Below are positions 25,000-37,836 of a stretch of DNA of 64,000 bases, in pieces (the first letter of the stretch is position 1; every line of letters begins with the position of its first letter). The stretch is from Euonymus europaeus. Its lineage: Eukaryota > Streptophyta > Magnoliopsida > Celastrales > Celastraceae. The translations under genes were made by a program, and so were the position numbers. Below the pieces are notes generated by a model that did not search any database, was not told where the DNA came from, and was given only the letters and a program-made list of their open reading frames with translations. The stretch covers positions 18,054,501 through 18,118,500 of the forward strand of contig OY756958.1 in NCBI GenBank assembly GCA_963580455.1. The letters are read 5' to 3'.

Positions 25000-27600
25000 G
25001 GAAGCTTATACTCGTAAAATTTGACATAGAAGAACAATAAAAAGTGTACACCGGGCAACTTCAATAGTCCGAAGTTGCACAAATCACTCTATCGAGGAGC
25101 TTTAAACAGTTTTGTCCATTTGTCATAGAAAGTTGGGGTTTTGGCATCGAAGTAATCTAGAAAGCTTTTACTCGTAAAATTTTACATAGAAAAACAATAA
25201 AAAGTGTACACCGAGCAACTTTGATAGTCCGAAGTTGCACAACTCTCTCTATGGAGGAGCTTTTAACGTTTTTGTCCATTTGTCATAGAAAGTTGGGGTT
25301 TTGTCATCGAAATAATCCAGGAAGCATATACTCATAAAATTTGACATAGAAGAAGAAATAAAAAGTGTACACCGAGCGACTTTGATGATTAGAAGTTGCT
25401 CAACGCTCTCTATGGAGGAGCTTTTAATGTTTTTGTCCATTTTTCATAGAAAGTTCGGGTTTTGGCATCAAAATAATCCACAAAGCATATACTCGTAAAA
25501 TTTGACATAGATGAACAATAAAAAGTGTACAATGAGCGACTTTGATGATTAGAAGTTGCTCAACTCTCTCTATGAAGGAGCTTTTAACGTTTTAGTCTAT
25601 TTGTCTTGTAAAGTTTGTGTTTTAACATCAAAATAATCTAGGAAGCTTATACTCGTAATATTTGTCATAGAAGAACAATAAAAAGTGTACACCGAGCAAC
25701 TTTTATGGTCCGAAGTTGCTCAACTCTCTCTATGGAGTAGCTTTAAACGGTTTTTTCCATTTGTCATAGAAAGTTGGGGTTTTCCAATCGAAATAATCTA
25801 GGAAGCTTATACTCGTAAAATTTGACATAGAAGAATAATAAAAGTGTACACCGAGCGACTTTGTTGATTAGAAGTTGCAAAACTCTCTCTATGGTGGAGC
25901 TTTAAACGGTTTTGTCCATTTGTCATAGAAAGTTGGGGTTTTGGCATCGAAATAATCTAGGAAGCTTATACTCGTAAAATTTGAAGTAGAAGAACAATAA
26001 AAAGTGTACACCGAGCAACTTTTACGGTCTAAAGTTGCTCAACTCTCTCTATGGAGTAGCTTTAAACGGTTTTGTCTATTTGTCATAGAAAGTTGGGGTT
26101 TTGGCATCGAAATAATGTAGGAAGCTTATACTCGTAAAATTTGACATAGAATAACAATAAAAAGTGTACACCGAGCAACTTTGATAGTCCGAAGTTGCTC
26201 AACTCTCTCTGTGGAGGAGCTTTTAATGTTTTTGTCCATTTGTCATAGAAAGTTGGGGTTTTGGCATCGAAATAATCTAGAAAGCTTATACTCGTAAAAT
26301 TTGACATTGAAAAACAATAAAAAGTGTACACCGAGCAACTTTGATAGTCCGAAGTTGCACAACTCTCTCTGTGGAGGAGCTTTAAACGGTTTTGTCCATT
26401 TGTCATGGAAAGTTTGGTTTTGGCATCGAAATAATCTAGGAAGCTTATACTCGTAAAATTTGACATAGAAGAACAATAAAAAGTGTACACCGGGCAACTT
26501 TAATAGTCCGAAGTTGCACAAATCACTCTATCGAGGAGCTTTAAACAGTTTTTTCCATTTGTCATAGAAAGTTGGGGTTTTGGCATCGAAATAATCTAGA
26601 AAGCTTATACTCGTAAAATTTGACATAGAAAAATAATAAAAAGTGTACACCGAGCAACTTTGATAGTCCGATGTTGCACAACTCTCTCTATGGAGGAGCT
26701 TTTAACGTTTTTGTCCATTTGTCATAGAAAGTTGGGGTTTTGTCATCGAAATAATCCAGGAAGCATATACTCATAAAATTTGACATAGAATAAGAAATAA
26801 AAAGTGTACACCGAGCGACTTTGATGATTAGAAGTTGCTCAACGCTCTCTATGGAGGAGCTTTTAACGTTTTTGTCCATTTTTCATAGAAAGTTCGGGTT
26901 TTGGCATCAAAATAATCCACAAAGCATATACTCGTAAAATTTGACATAGAAGAACAATAAAAAGTGTACACCGAGCGACTTTGATGATTAGAAGTTGCTC
27001 AACTCTCTCTATGAAGGAGCTTTTAACGTTTTAGTCTATTTGTCTTGTAAAGTTTGTGTTTTAACATCAAAATAATCTAGGAAGCTTATACTCGTAAAAT
27101 TTGTCATAGAAGAACAATAAAAAGTGTACACCGAGCAACTTTTATGGTCCGAAGTTGCTCAACTCTCTCTATGGAGTAGCTTTAAACGGTTTTTTCCATT
27201 TGTCATAGAAAGTTGGGGTTTTCCAATCGAAATAATCTAGGAAGCTTATACTCGTAAAATTTGACATAGAAGATTAATAAAAGTGTACACCGAGCGACTT
27301 TGTTGATTTGAAGTTGCAAAACTCTCTCTATGGAGGAGCTTTAAACGGTTTTGTCCATTTGTCATAGAAAGTTGGGGTTTTGGCATCGAAATAATCTAGG
27401 AAGCTTATACTCGTAAAATTTGACATAGAAGAACAATAAAAAGTGTACACCGAGCAACTTTTACGGTCTAAAGTTGCTCAACTCTCTCTATGGAGTAGCT
27501 TTAAACGGTTTTGTCTATTTGTCATAGAAAGTTGGGGTTTTGGCATCGAAATAATGTAGGAAGCTTATACTCGTAAAATTTGACATAGAATAACAATAAA
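25000..27600 (+). repeat. Seven-monomer module, copies 2 and 3 in a 1439-bp tandem arrangement
   Basis: Copies of the module begin near 25000 and 26440. The shared AATCACTCTATCGAGG falls at 25082 and 26521, 1439 bp apart. Two monomers separate the copies. The differences I saw are sporadic, such as GAAGTAG for GACATAG near 25983 and GTTGATTTGAAG for GTTGATTAGAAG near 27303. Confidence 0.8.
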
Positions 27601-27639
27601 AAGTGTACACCGAGCAATTTTGATAGTCCGAAGTTGCAC

Positions 27640-30518
27640 AACTCTCTCTATGGAGGAGCTTTTAATGTTTTTTTCCATTTGTCATAGAAAGTTAGGGTTT
27701 TCGCATCGAAATAATCTAGGACGCTTATACTCGTAAAATTTGACGTAGAAGAACAATAAAAAGTGTACAATGAGCAACTTTGATGGTCCGGAATTACTCA
27801 ACTCTTACTACGAAGAGGCTTTTAACAGTTTTGCTCATTTCTTATTGATGGTTGGGGTTTTGGCATCAAAATAATCCAGCAAGCATATACTCGTAAAATT
27901 TGACATAGAAGAACAACAAAAAGTGTACACCGAGCGACTTTGATAGTCCGAAGTTGCTCAACTCACTCTATGGAGGAGCTTTAAACGGTTTTGTCATTTT
28001 CTCATAGAAAGTTGGGTTTTTGGCATCGAAATAATCTAGGAAGCTTATACTCGTAAAATTTGATATAGAATAACAATAAAAAGTATACACCGAGCAACTT
28101 TTATGTTCTGAAGTTGCTCAACTCTCTCTATTGAGTAGCTTTAAAGGTTTTTGTCCATTTGTCATAGAAAGTTGGGTTTTTGGAATCGAAATAATCTAGG
28201 AAGCTTATACTCGTAAAATTTGACATAGAATAACAATAAAAAGTGTACATCGACAAATTTTGATAGTCCGAAATTGCAAAACTCTCTCTATGGAGGAGCT
28301 TTTAATGTTTTTGTCCATTTGTCATAGAAAGTTTGGGTTTTGGCATCAAAATAATCCACAAAGCATATACTCGTAATATTTGACATAGAAGAACATTAAA
28401 AAGTGTACACCGAGCGACTTTGATGATTAGAAGTTGCTCAACTCTCTCTATGGAGGAGCTTTTAACTTTTTTGTCCATTTGTCTTGTAAAGTTGGTGTTT
28501 TCACATCGAAATAATCTAGGAAGCTTATACTCGTAAAATTTGACATAGAAGAACAATAAAAAGTGTACACCGAGCAACTTTGATAGTCCGAAGTTGCTCA
28601 ACTCTCTCTATGGAGTAGCTTTTAATGTTTTTGTCCATTTGTCATAGAAAGTTTGGGTTTTGGCATCAAAATAATCCACAAAGCATATACTCGTAAAATT
28701 TGACATAGAAGAACAATAAAAAGTGTACACCGAGCGACTTTGACGATTAGAAGTTGCTCAACTCTTTCTATGAAAGAGCTTTTAACGTTTTAGTCTATTT
28801 GTCTTGTAAAGTTGGTGTTTTAACATCGAAATAATCTAGGAAGCTTATACTCGTAAAATTTGACATAGAAGAACAATAAAAAGTGTACACCGAGCAACTT
28901 TGATAGTCTGAAGTTGCTCAACTCACTCTATGGAGGAGCTTTAAACGTTTTTGTCCATTTGTCTGGTAAAGTTGGGGTTTTGGCATCGAAATAATCTAGG
29001 AAGTTATACTCATAAAATTTGACATAGAACAACAATAAAAAATGTACACCGAGCAACTTTGACAGTCCGAAGTTGCACAACTCTCTCTATGGAGGAGCTT
29101 TTAATGTTTTTTTCCATTTGTCATAGAAAGTTAGGGTTTTCGCATCGAAATAATCTAGGACGCTTATACTCGTAAAATTTGACGTAGAAGAACAATAAAA
29201 AGTGTACAATGAGCAACTTTGATGGTCCGGAATTACTCAACTCTTACTACGAAGAGGCTTTTAACAGTTTTGCTCATTTCTTATTGATGGTTGGGGTTTT
29301 GGCATCAAAATAATCCAGCAAGCATATACTCGTAAAATTTGACATAGAAGAACAACAAAAAGTGTACACCGAGCGACTTTGATAGTCCGAAGTTGCTCAA
29401 CTCACTCTATGGAGGAGCTTTAAACGGTTTTGTCATTTTCTCATAGAAAGTTGGGTTTTTGGCATCGAAATAATCTAGGAAGCTTATACTCGTAAAATTT
29501 GATATAGAATAACAATAAAAAGTATACACCGAGCAACTTTTATGTTCTGAAGTTGCTCAACTCTCTCTATTGAGTAGCTTTAAAGGTTTTTGTCCATTTG
29601 TCATAGAAAGTTGGGGTTTTGGAATCGAAATAATCTAGGAAGCTTATACTCGTAAAATTTGACATAGAATAACAATAAAAAGTGTACATCGACAAATTTT
29701 GATAGTCCGAAATTGCAAAACTCTCTCTATGGAGGAGCTTTTAATGTTTTTGTCCATTTGTCATAGAAAGTTTGGGTTTTGGCATCAAAATAATCCACAA
29801 AGCATATACTCGTAATATTTGACATAGAAGAACATTAAAAAGTGTACACCGAGCGACTTTGATGATTAGAAGTTGCTCAACTCTCTCTATGGAGGAGCTT
29901 TTAACTTTTTTGTCCATTTGTCTTGTAAAGTTGGTGTTTTCACATCGAAATAATCTAGGAAGCTTATACTCGTAAAATTTGACATAGAAGAACAATAAAA
30001 AGTGTACACCGAGCAACTTTGATAGTCCGAAGTTGCTCAACTCTCTCTATGGAGTAGCTTTTAATGTTTTTGTCCATTTGTCATAGAAAGTTTGGGTTTT
30101 GGCATCAAAATAATCCACAAAGCATATACTCGTAAAATTTGACATAGAAGAACAATAAAAAGTGTACACCGAGCGACTTTGACGATTAGAAGTTGCTCAA
30201 CTCTTTCTATGAAAGAGCTTTTAACGTTTTAGTCTATTTGTCTTGTAAAGTTGGTGTTTTAACATCGAAATAATCTAGGAAGCTTATACTCGTAAAATTT
30301 GACATAGAAGAACAATAAAAAGTGTACACCGAGCAACTTTGATAGTCTGAAGTTGCTCAACTCACTCTATGGAGGAGCTTTAAACGTTTTTGTCCATTTG
30401 TCTGGTAAAGTTGGGGTTTTGGCATCGAAATAATCTAGGAAGTTATACTCATAAAATTTGACATAGAACAACAATAAAAAATGTACACCGAGCAACTTTG
30501 ATAGTCCGAAGTTGCACA
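27640..30518 (+). repeat. Higher-order repeat: 1439-bp 9-mer, two tandem copies
   Basis: Two adjacent nine-monomer units (about 27640-29078 and 29079-30518) share rare markers at 1439 bp, including AATTACTCAACTCTTACTAC, ACATCGACAAATTTTG, GAACATTAAAAAG and GTCTGGTAAAG. I saw only about two or three differences across the pair (for example GACAGTCC versus GATAGTCC). A partial third copy at about 32570-34170 has one extra monomer. Confidence 0.88.
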
Positions 30519-30800
30519 ACTCTCTCTATGTAGGAGCTTTTACCGGTTTCGTCCATTTGTCATACAAAGTTGGGGTTTAGGCATCGAAATAATCTAGGAT
30601 GCTTATAGTCATAAAATTTGACATAGAAGAACAATAAAAAGTGTACACTGAGCAAATTTTATGGTCCAAAGTTGCTCAACTCTCTCTATGGAGTAGCTTA
30701 AAACGGTTTTGTCCATTTGTCATAGAAAGTAAGGGTTTTGGAATCGAAATAATCTAGGAAGCTTATACTCGTAAAATTTGACATAGAAGAACAATAAAAA

Positions 30801-30939
30801 GTGTATACCGAGCAACTTTGATAGTCCGAAGTTGCACAAATCACTCTATCGAGGAGCTTTAAACAGTTTTGTCCATTTGTCATCGAAATAATCCAAGAAG
30901 CATATACTCGTAAAATTTGACATAGAAGAACAATAAAAA
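30801..30939 (+). repeat. 139-bp monomer with a 21-bp deletion
   Basis: The monomer reads TTTGTCAT directly followed by CGAAATAATCC. The 21 bp normally between them (AGAAAG through GGCAT) are absent. The break falls at a CAT present at both ends of the lost segment, as expected for a slippage or microhomology event. A derived copy is at 34458-34580. Confidence 0.88.
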
Positions 30940-31379
30940 GTGTACACCGAGCAACTTTTATGGTCCCAAGTTGCTCAACTCTCTCTGTGGAGGAATTTTA
31001 AACGGTTTTGTGCACTTGTCATAGAAAGTTGGGTTTTGGCATCGAAATAATCTAGGAAGCTTATACTCGTAAAATTTGACATAGAATAACAATAAAAAGT
31101 GTACACCGAGCAACTTTGATAGTCCGAAGTTGCTCAACTCTCTCTGTGGAGGAGCTTTTAATGTTTTTTTCCATTTGTCATAGAAAGTTAGGGTTTTCGC
31201 ATCGAAATAATCTAGGACGCTTATACTCGTAAAATTTGACATAGAAGAACAATAAAAAGTGTACACCGGGCAACTTTAATAGTCCGAAGTTGCACAACTC
31301 TCTCTGTGGAGGAGCTTTAAACGGTTTTGTCCATTTGTCATGGAAATTTTGGTTTTGGCATCGAAATAATCTAGGAAGC

Positions 31380-32540
31380 TTATACTCGTAAAATTTGACA
31401 TAGAAGAACAATAAAAAAGTGTACACCGGGAAACTTTAATAGTCCGAAGTTGCACAAATCACTCTATCGAGGAGCTTTAAACAGTTTTGTCCATTTGTCA
31501 TAGAAAGTTGGGGTTTTGGCATCAAAATAATCTAGAAAGCTTATACTCGTAAAATTTGACATAGAAAAACAATAAGAAGTGTACACCGAGCAACTTTGAT
31601 AGTCCGAAGTTGCACAACTCTCTCTATGGAGGAGCTTTTAACGTTTTTGTCCATTTGTCATAGAAAGTTGGGGTTTTGTCATCGAAATAATCCAGGAAGC
31701 ATATACTCATAAAATTTGACATAGAAGAAGAAATAAAAAGTGTACACCGAGCGACTTTGATGATTAGAAGTTGCTCAACGCTCTCTATGGAGGAGCTTTT
31801 AATGTTTTTGTCCATTTTTCATAGAAAGTTCGGGTTTTGGCATCAAAATAATCCACAAAGCATATACTCGTAAAATTTGACATAGAAGAACAATAAAAAG
31901 TGTACACCGAGCGACTTTGATGATTAGAAGTTGCTCAACTCTCTCTATGAAGGAGCTTTTAACGTTTTAGTCTATTTGTCTTGTAAAGTTTGTGTTTTAA
32001 CATCAAAATAATCTAGGAAGCTTATACTCGTAAAATTTGTCATAGAAGAACAATAAAAAGTGTACACCGAGCAACTTTTATGGTCCGAAGTTGCTCAACT
32101 CTCTCTATGGAGTAGCTTTAAACGGTTTTTTCCATTTGTCATAGAAAGTTGGGGTTTTCCAATCGAAATAATCTAGGAAGCTTATACTCGTAAAATTTGA
32201 CATAGAAGATTAATAAAAGTGTACACCGAGCGACTTTGTTGATTAGAAGTTGCAAAACTCTCTCTATGGAGGAGCTTTAAACGGTTTTGTCCATTTGTCA
32301 TAGAAAGTTGGGGTTTTGGCATCGAAATAATCTAGGAAGCTTATACTCGTAAAATTTGACATAGAAGAACAATAAAAAGTGTACACCGAGCAACTTTTAC
32401 GGTCTAAAGTTGCTCAACTCTCTCTATGGAGTAGCTTTAAACGGTTTTGTCTATTTGTCATAGAAAGTTGGGGTTTTGGCATCGAAATAATGTAGGAAGC
32501 TTATACTCATAAAATTTGACATAGAATAACAATAAAAAGT
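31380..32540 (+). repeat. Seven-monomer module, copy 4
   Basis: This is the fourth copy, 4936 bp downstream of copy 3. Homology continues into the following block, so 26.4-28.1 kb corresponds to 31.4-33.05 kb at the same offset. Confidence 0.8.
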
Positions 32541-32569
32541 GTACACCGAGCAATTTTGATAGTCCGAAG

Positions 32570-34170
32570 TTGCACAACTCTCTCTATGGAGGAGCTTTTA
32601 ATATTTTTTTCCATTTGTCATTGAAAGTTAGGGTTTTCGCATCGAAATAATCTAGGACGCTTATACTCGTAAAATTTGACGTAGAAGAACAATAAAAAGT
32701 GTACAATGAGCAACTTTGATGGTCCGGAATTACTCAACTCTTACTATGAAGAAGCTTTTAACGGTTTTGCTCATTTCTTATTGATGGTTGGGGTTTTGGC
32801 ATCAAAATAATCCAGCAAGCATATACTCGTAAAATTTGACATAGAAGAACAACAAAAAGTGTACACCGAGCGACTTTGATAGTCCGAAGTTGCTCAACTC
32901 ACTCTATGGAGGAGCTTTAAACGGTTTTGTCATTTTGTCATAGAAAGTTGGGTTTTTGGCATCAAAATAATCTAGGAAGCTTATACTCGTAAAATTTGAT
33001 ATAGAATAACAATAAAAAGTATACACCGAGCAACTTTTATGTTCTGAAGTTGCTCAACTCTCTCTATTGAGTAGCTTTAAAGGTTTTTGTCCATTTGTCA
33101 TAGAAAGTTGGGGTTTTGGAATCGAAATAATTTAGGAAGCTTATACTCGTAAAATTTGATATAGAATAACAATAAAAAGTATACACCGAGCAACTTTCAT
33201 GTTCTGAAGTTGCTCAACTCTCTCTATTGAGTAGCTTTAAAGGTTTTTGTCCATTTGTCATAGAAAGTTGGGGTTTTGGAATCGAAATAATCTAGGAAGC
33301 TTATACTCGTAAAATTTGACATAGAATAACAATAAAAAGTGTACATCGACAAATTTTGATAGTCCGAAATTGCAAAACTCTCTCTATGGAGGAGCTTTTA
33401 ATGTTTTTGTCCATTTGTCATAGAAAGTTTGGGTTTTGGCATCAAAATAATCCACAAAGCATATACTCGTAAAATTTGACATAGAAGAACATTAAAAAGT
33501 GTACACCGAGCGACTTTGATGATTAGAAGTTGCTCAACTCTCTCTATGGAGGAGCTTTTAACTTTTTTGTCCATTTGTCTTGTAAAGTTGGTGTTTTCAC
33601 ATCGAAATAATGTAGGAAGCTTATACTCGTAAAATTTGACATAGAAGAACAATAAAAAGTGTACACCGAGCAACTTTGATAGTCCGAAGTTGCTCAACTC
33701 TCTCTATGGAGTAGCTTTTAATGTTTTTGTCCATTTGTCATAGAAAGTTTGGGTTTTGGCATCAAAATAATCCACAAAGCATATACTCGTAAAATTTGAC
33801 ATAGAAGAACAATAAAAAGTGTACACCGAGCGACTTTGACGATTAGAAGTTGCTCAACTCTCTCTATGAAAGAGCTTTTAACGTTTTAGTCTATTTGTCT
33901 TGTAAAGTTGGTGTTTTAACATCGAAATAATCTAGGAAGCTTATACTCGTAAAATTTGACATAGAAGAACAATAAAAAGTGTACACCGAGCAACTTTGAT
34001 AGTCTGAAGTTGCTCAACTCACTCTATGGAGGAGCTTTAAACGTTTTTGTCCATTTGTCTGGTAAAGTTGGGGTTTTGGCATCGAAATAATCTAGGAAGT
34101 TATACTCATAAAATTTGACATAGAACAACAATAAAAAATGTACAACGAGCAACTTTGATAGTCCGAAGTT
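32570..34170 (+). repeat. Partial third copy of the 9-mer, with one extra E monomer
   Basis: This block matches 29079-30518 with AATTACTCAACTCTTACTA, ACATCGACAAATTTTG and GTCTGGTAAAG. One additional E monomer (33160-33320) changes the offset from 3497 to 3657 bp. Confidence 0.8.
33001..33320 (+). repeat. Recent single-monomer duplication
   Basis: The E-type monomer at 33001-33160 (AGTATACACCGAG, TTCTGAAG, AAAGGTTTTTG) is repeated at 33161-33320 with only a few differences by eye (TTTTATG versus TTTCATG, TTTAGG versus TCTAGG, and GAT versus GAC at the end). The two tandem copies of the same block at 27.6-30.5 kb have only one such monomer. Confidence 0.85.
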
Positions 34171-34457
34171 GCACAACTCTCTCTATGTAGGAGCTTTTAA
34201 CGGTTTCGTCCATTTGTCGTACAAAGTTGGGGTTTAGGCATCGAAATAATCTAGGATGCTTATAGTCATAAAATTTGACATAGAAGAACAATAAAAAGTG
34301 TACACTGAGCAAATTTTATGGTCCAAAGTTGCTCAACTCTCTCTATGGAGTAGCTTAAAACGGTTTTGTCCATTTGTCATAGAAAGTAAGGGTTTTGGAA
34401 TCGAAATAATCTAGGAAGCTTATACTCGTAAAATTTGACATAGAAGAACAATAAAAA

Positions 34458-34580
34458 GTGTATACCGAGCAACTTTGATAGTCCGAAGTTCGAAGAGCTT
34501 TAAACAGTTTTGTCCATTTGTCATCGAAATAATCCAAGAAGCATATACTCGTAAAATTTGACATAGAAGAACAATAAAAA
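34458..34580 (+). repeat. 123-bp monomer with two deletions (shortest unit)
   Basis: This unit shares the 21-bp deletion of 30801-30939 and has also lost 16 bp (GCACAAATCACTCTAT) just after the dyad, giving CGAAGTTCGAAGAGC. The right arm of the inverted repeat is therefore cut from AAGTTGC to AAGTT. The two losses account exactly for 160 minus 37 bp. Confidence 0.88.
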
Positions 34581-34999
34581 GTGTACACCGAGCAACTTTT
34601 ATGGTCCGAAGTTGCTCAACTCTCTCTGTGGAGGAATTTTAAACGGTTTTGTGCACTTGTCATAGAAAGTTGGGTTTTGGCATCGAAATAATCTAGGAAG
34701 CTTATACTCGTAAAATTTGACATAGAAGAACAATAAAAAGTGTATACCGGGCAACTTTAATAGTCCGAAGTTGCACAACTCTCTCTGTGGAGGAGCTTTA
34801 AACGGTTTTGTCCATTTGTCATAGAAAGTTGGGTTTTGGCATCGAAATAATCTAGGAAGCTTATACTCGTAAAATTTGACATAGAAGAACAATAAAAAGT
34901 GTACACCGGGCAACTTTAATAGTCCGAAGTTGCACAAATAACTCTATCGAGGAGCTTTAAACAGGTTTGTCCATTTATCATAGAAAGTTGGGGTTTTGG

Positions 35000-37600
35000 C
35001 ATCGAAATAATCTAGAAAGCTTATACTCGTAAAATTTGACATAGAAGAATAATAAAAAGTGTACACCGAGCAACTTTGATAGACCGAAGTTGCACAACTC
35101 TCTCTATGGAGGAGCTTTAAACGTTTTTGTCCATTTGTCATAGAAAGTTGGGGTTTTGGCATCGAAATAATCTAGGAAGCTTATACTCGTAAAATTTGAC
35201 ATAGAAGAACAATAAAAAGCGTACACCGAGAAACTTTGATGGTCCCAAGCTGCATAACTCTCTCTATGGAGGAGCTTTTAACGTTTTTGTCCATTTGTCA
35301 TAGAAAGTTGGGGTTTTGAAATCGAAATAATCTAGGAAGCTTATACTCGTAAAATTTGACAGAGAATAACAAAAAAAAATGTACACCGACCAACATTGAT
35401 AGTCCAATGTTGCACAACTCACTCTATGGAGAAGCTTTAAACGGTTTTGTCCATTTGTCATAGAAAGTTGGGGTTTTGGCATCGAAATAATCTAGGAAGC
35501 TTATACTCGTAAAATTTGACATAGAATAAAAATAAAAAGTGTACACCGAGCAATTTTGATAGTCCGAAGTTGCGCAACTCTCTCTATGGAGGAGCTTTAA
35601 ACGGTTTTGTCCATTTGTCATACAAAGTTTGGGTTTTGGCATCGAAATAATCTATGATGCTTATAGTCATAAAATTTGACATAGAAGAACAATAAAAAGT
35701 GTACACTGAGCAACTTTTATGGTCCGAAGTTGCTCAACTCTCTCTATGGAGTAGCTTTAAACGGTTTTGTCCATTTGTCATAGAAAGTAAGGGTTTTGGA
35801 ATCGAAATAATCTAGGAAGCTTATACTCGTAAATTTTGACATAGAAGAACAATAAAAAGTGTACACCGAGCAACTTTGATAGTCCGAAGTTGCACAACGC
35901 TCTCTATGGAGGAGCTTTTACTGTTTTTGTCCATTTGTCATATAAAGTTCGGGTTTTGGCATCAAAATAATCCACAAAGCATATACTCGTAAAATTTGAC
36001 ATAGAAGAAGAAATAAAAAGTGTACACTGAGCGACTTTGATGATAAGAAGTTGCTCAACTCTCTCTATGGAGGAGCTTTTGACGTTTTTGTCCATTTGTC
36101 ATGTAAAGTTGGTGTTTTCACATCGAAATAATCTAGGAATCTTATACTCGAAAAATTTGACATAGAAGAACAATAAAAAGTGTACAACGAGCAACTTTGA
36201 TAGTCCGAAGTTGCTCAACTCACTCTATGGAGGGGCTTTAAACGGTTTTGTCCATTTCTCATAGAAAGTTGGGATTTTGGCATCGAAATAATCTAGGAAG
36301 CTTATACTCGTAAAATTTGACGTAGAAGAACAATAAAAAGTATACATTGAGCAACTTTGATGGTACGAAATTGCTCAACTCTCACTATGATGTAGCTTTT
36401 AACGGTTTTGCTCATTTCTTATTGATAGTTGGGGTTTTGGCATCAAAATAATCCAGCAAGCATATACTCGTAAAATTTGACATAGAATGAACAATAAAAA
36501 GTGTACACCGAGCAACTTTGATAGTCCGAAGTTGCTCAACTCACTCTATGCAGGAGCTTTAAACGGTTTTGTCCTTTTGTCATAGAAAGTTGGGTTTTTG
36601 GCATCGAAATAATCTAGGAAGGTTATACTCGTAAAATTTGATATAGAATAAAAATAAAAAGTGTACACCGAGCAATTTTGATAGTCCGAAGTGGCACAAC
36701 GCTCTCTATGGAGGAGCTTTTACTGTTTTTGTCCATTTGTCATAGAAAGTTCGGGTTTTGGCATTAAAATAATCCACAAAGCATATACTCGTAAAATTTG
36801 ACATAGAAGAACAATAAAAAGTGTACACCGAGCGACTTTGTTGATTAGAAGTTGCTCAACTCTTTCTATGGAGGACCTTTTAACGTTTTGTCCATTTGTC
36901 TTGTAAAGTTGGGGTTTTTAATCGAAATAATCTAGGAAGCTTATACTCGTAAAATTTGACATAGAAGAACAATAAAAAGTGTACACCGAGCAACTTTGAT
37001 AGTCTGATGTTGCTCCACTCACTCTGTGGAGGAGCTTTAATAGGTTTTGTCCATTTCTCATAGAAAGTTGGGGTTTTGGCATCGAAATAATCTAGGAAGC
37101 TTATACTCGTAAAATTGAATGTAGAAGAACAATTAAAAGTGTACAATGAGCAACTTTGATGGTCCGGAATTGCTCAACTCTCACTATGAAGTAGCTTTTA
37201 ACGGTTTTGCTCATTTCTTATTGATAGTTGGGGTTTTGGCATCAAAATAATCCAGCAAGCATATACTCGTAAAATTTGACATAGAATAACAATAAAAAGT
37301 GACACCGAGCAACTTTGATAGTCCGAAGTTGCTCAACTCACTCTATGGAAGAGCTTTAAACGGTTTCGTCCTTTTGTCATAGAAAGTAGGGTTTTTGGCA
37401 TCGAAATAATCTAGGAAGCTTATACTCGTAAAATTTGATATAGAATAACAATAAAAAGTGTAAACCGAGCAACTTTTATGTTCTGAAGTTGCTCAACTCT
37501 CTCTATTGAATAGCTTTAAAAGTTTTTGTCCATTTGTCATAGAAAGTTGGGGTTTTAGCATCGAAATAATCTAGGAAGCTTATACTCGTAAAATTTGACA
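35000..37600 (+). repeat. Duplicated block, left copy (offset 3383)
   Basis: About sixteen monomers recur at 38383-40983. Rare shared markers are AAGCGTACACCGAG and CCCAAGCTGCATAAC at 3383 bp, AATTGAATGTAGAAG, and GTGGCACAACGC. I noticed roughly ten differences across 2.6 kb, so the copies are very similar. The odd offset (21 x 160 plus 23) is mostly explained by the 24-bp duplication at 37789-37836 lying between them. Confidence 0.88.
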
Positions 37601-37788
37601 TAGAAGAACAATAAAAAGTGTACACCGAGCAACTTTGATAGTCCGAAGTTGCTGAACTTACTCTATGGAGGAGCTTTAAACGGTTTTGTCCATTTGTCGT
37701 AGAAAGTTGGGGTTTTGGCATCGAAATAATCTAGGAAGCTTATACTCGTAAAATTTGACATAGAATAACAATAAAAAGTTTACACCGA

Positions 37789-37836
37789 GCAACTCTGATA
37801 GTCCGAAGTTGCGCAACTCTGATAGTCCGAAGTTGC
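37789..37836 (+). repeat. 24-bp tandem duplication of the dyad element
   Basis: The segment GCAACTCT, GATAGTCCG, AAGTTGC (37789-37812) is directly repeated at 37813-37836. The unit coincides with the core of the monomer's inverted repeat. The following monomer sequence starts with the same GCAACTCT, so the duplication is bounded by an 8-bp direct repeat. The homologous locus near 45808-45831 has only one copy, with CAACTTTG. Confidence 0.95.
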
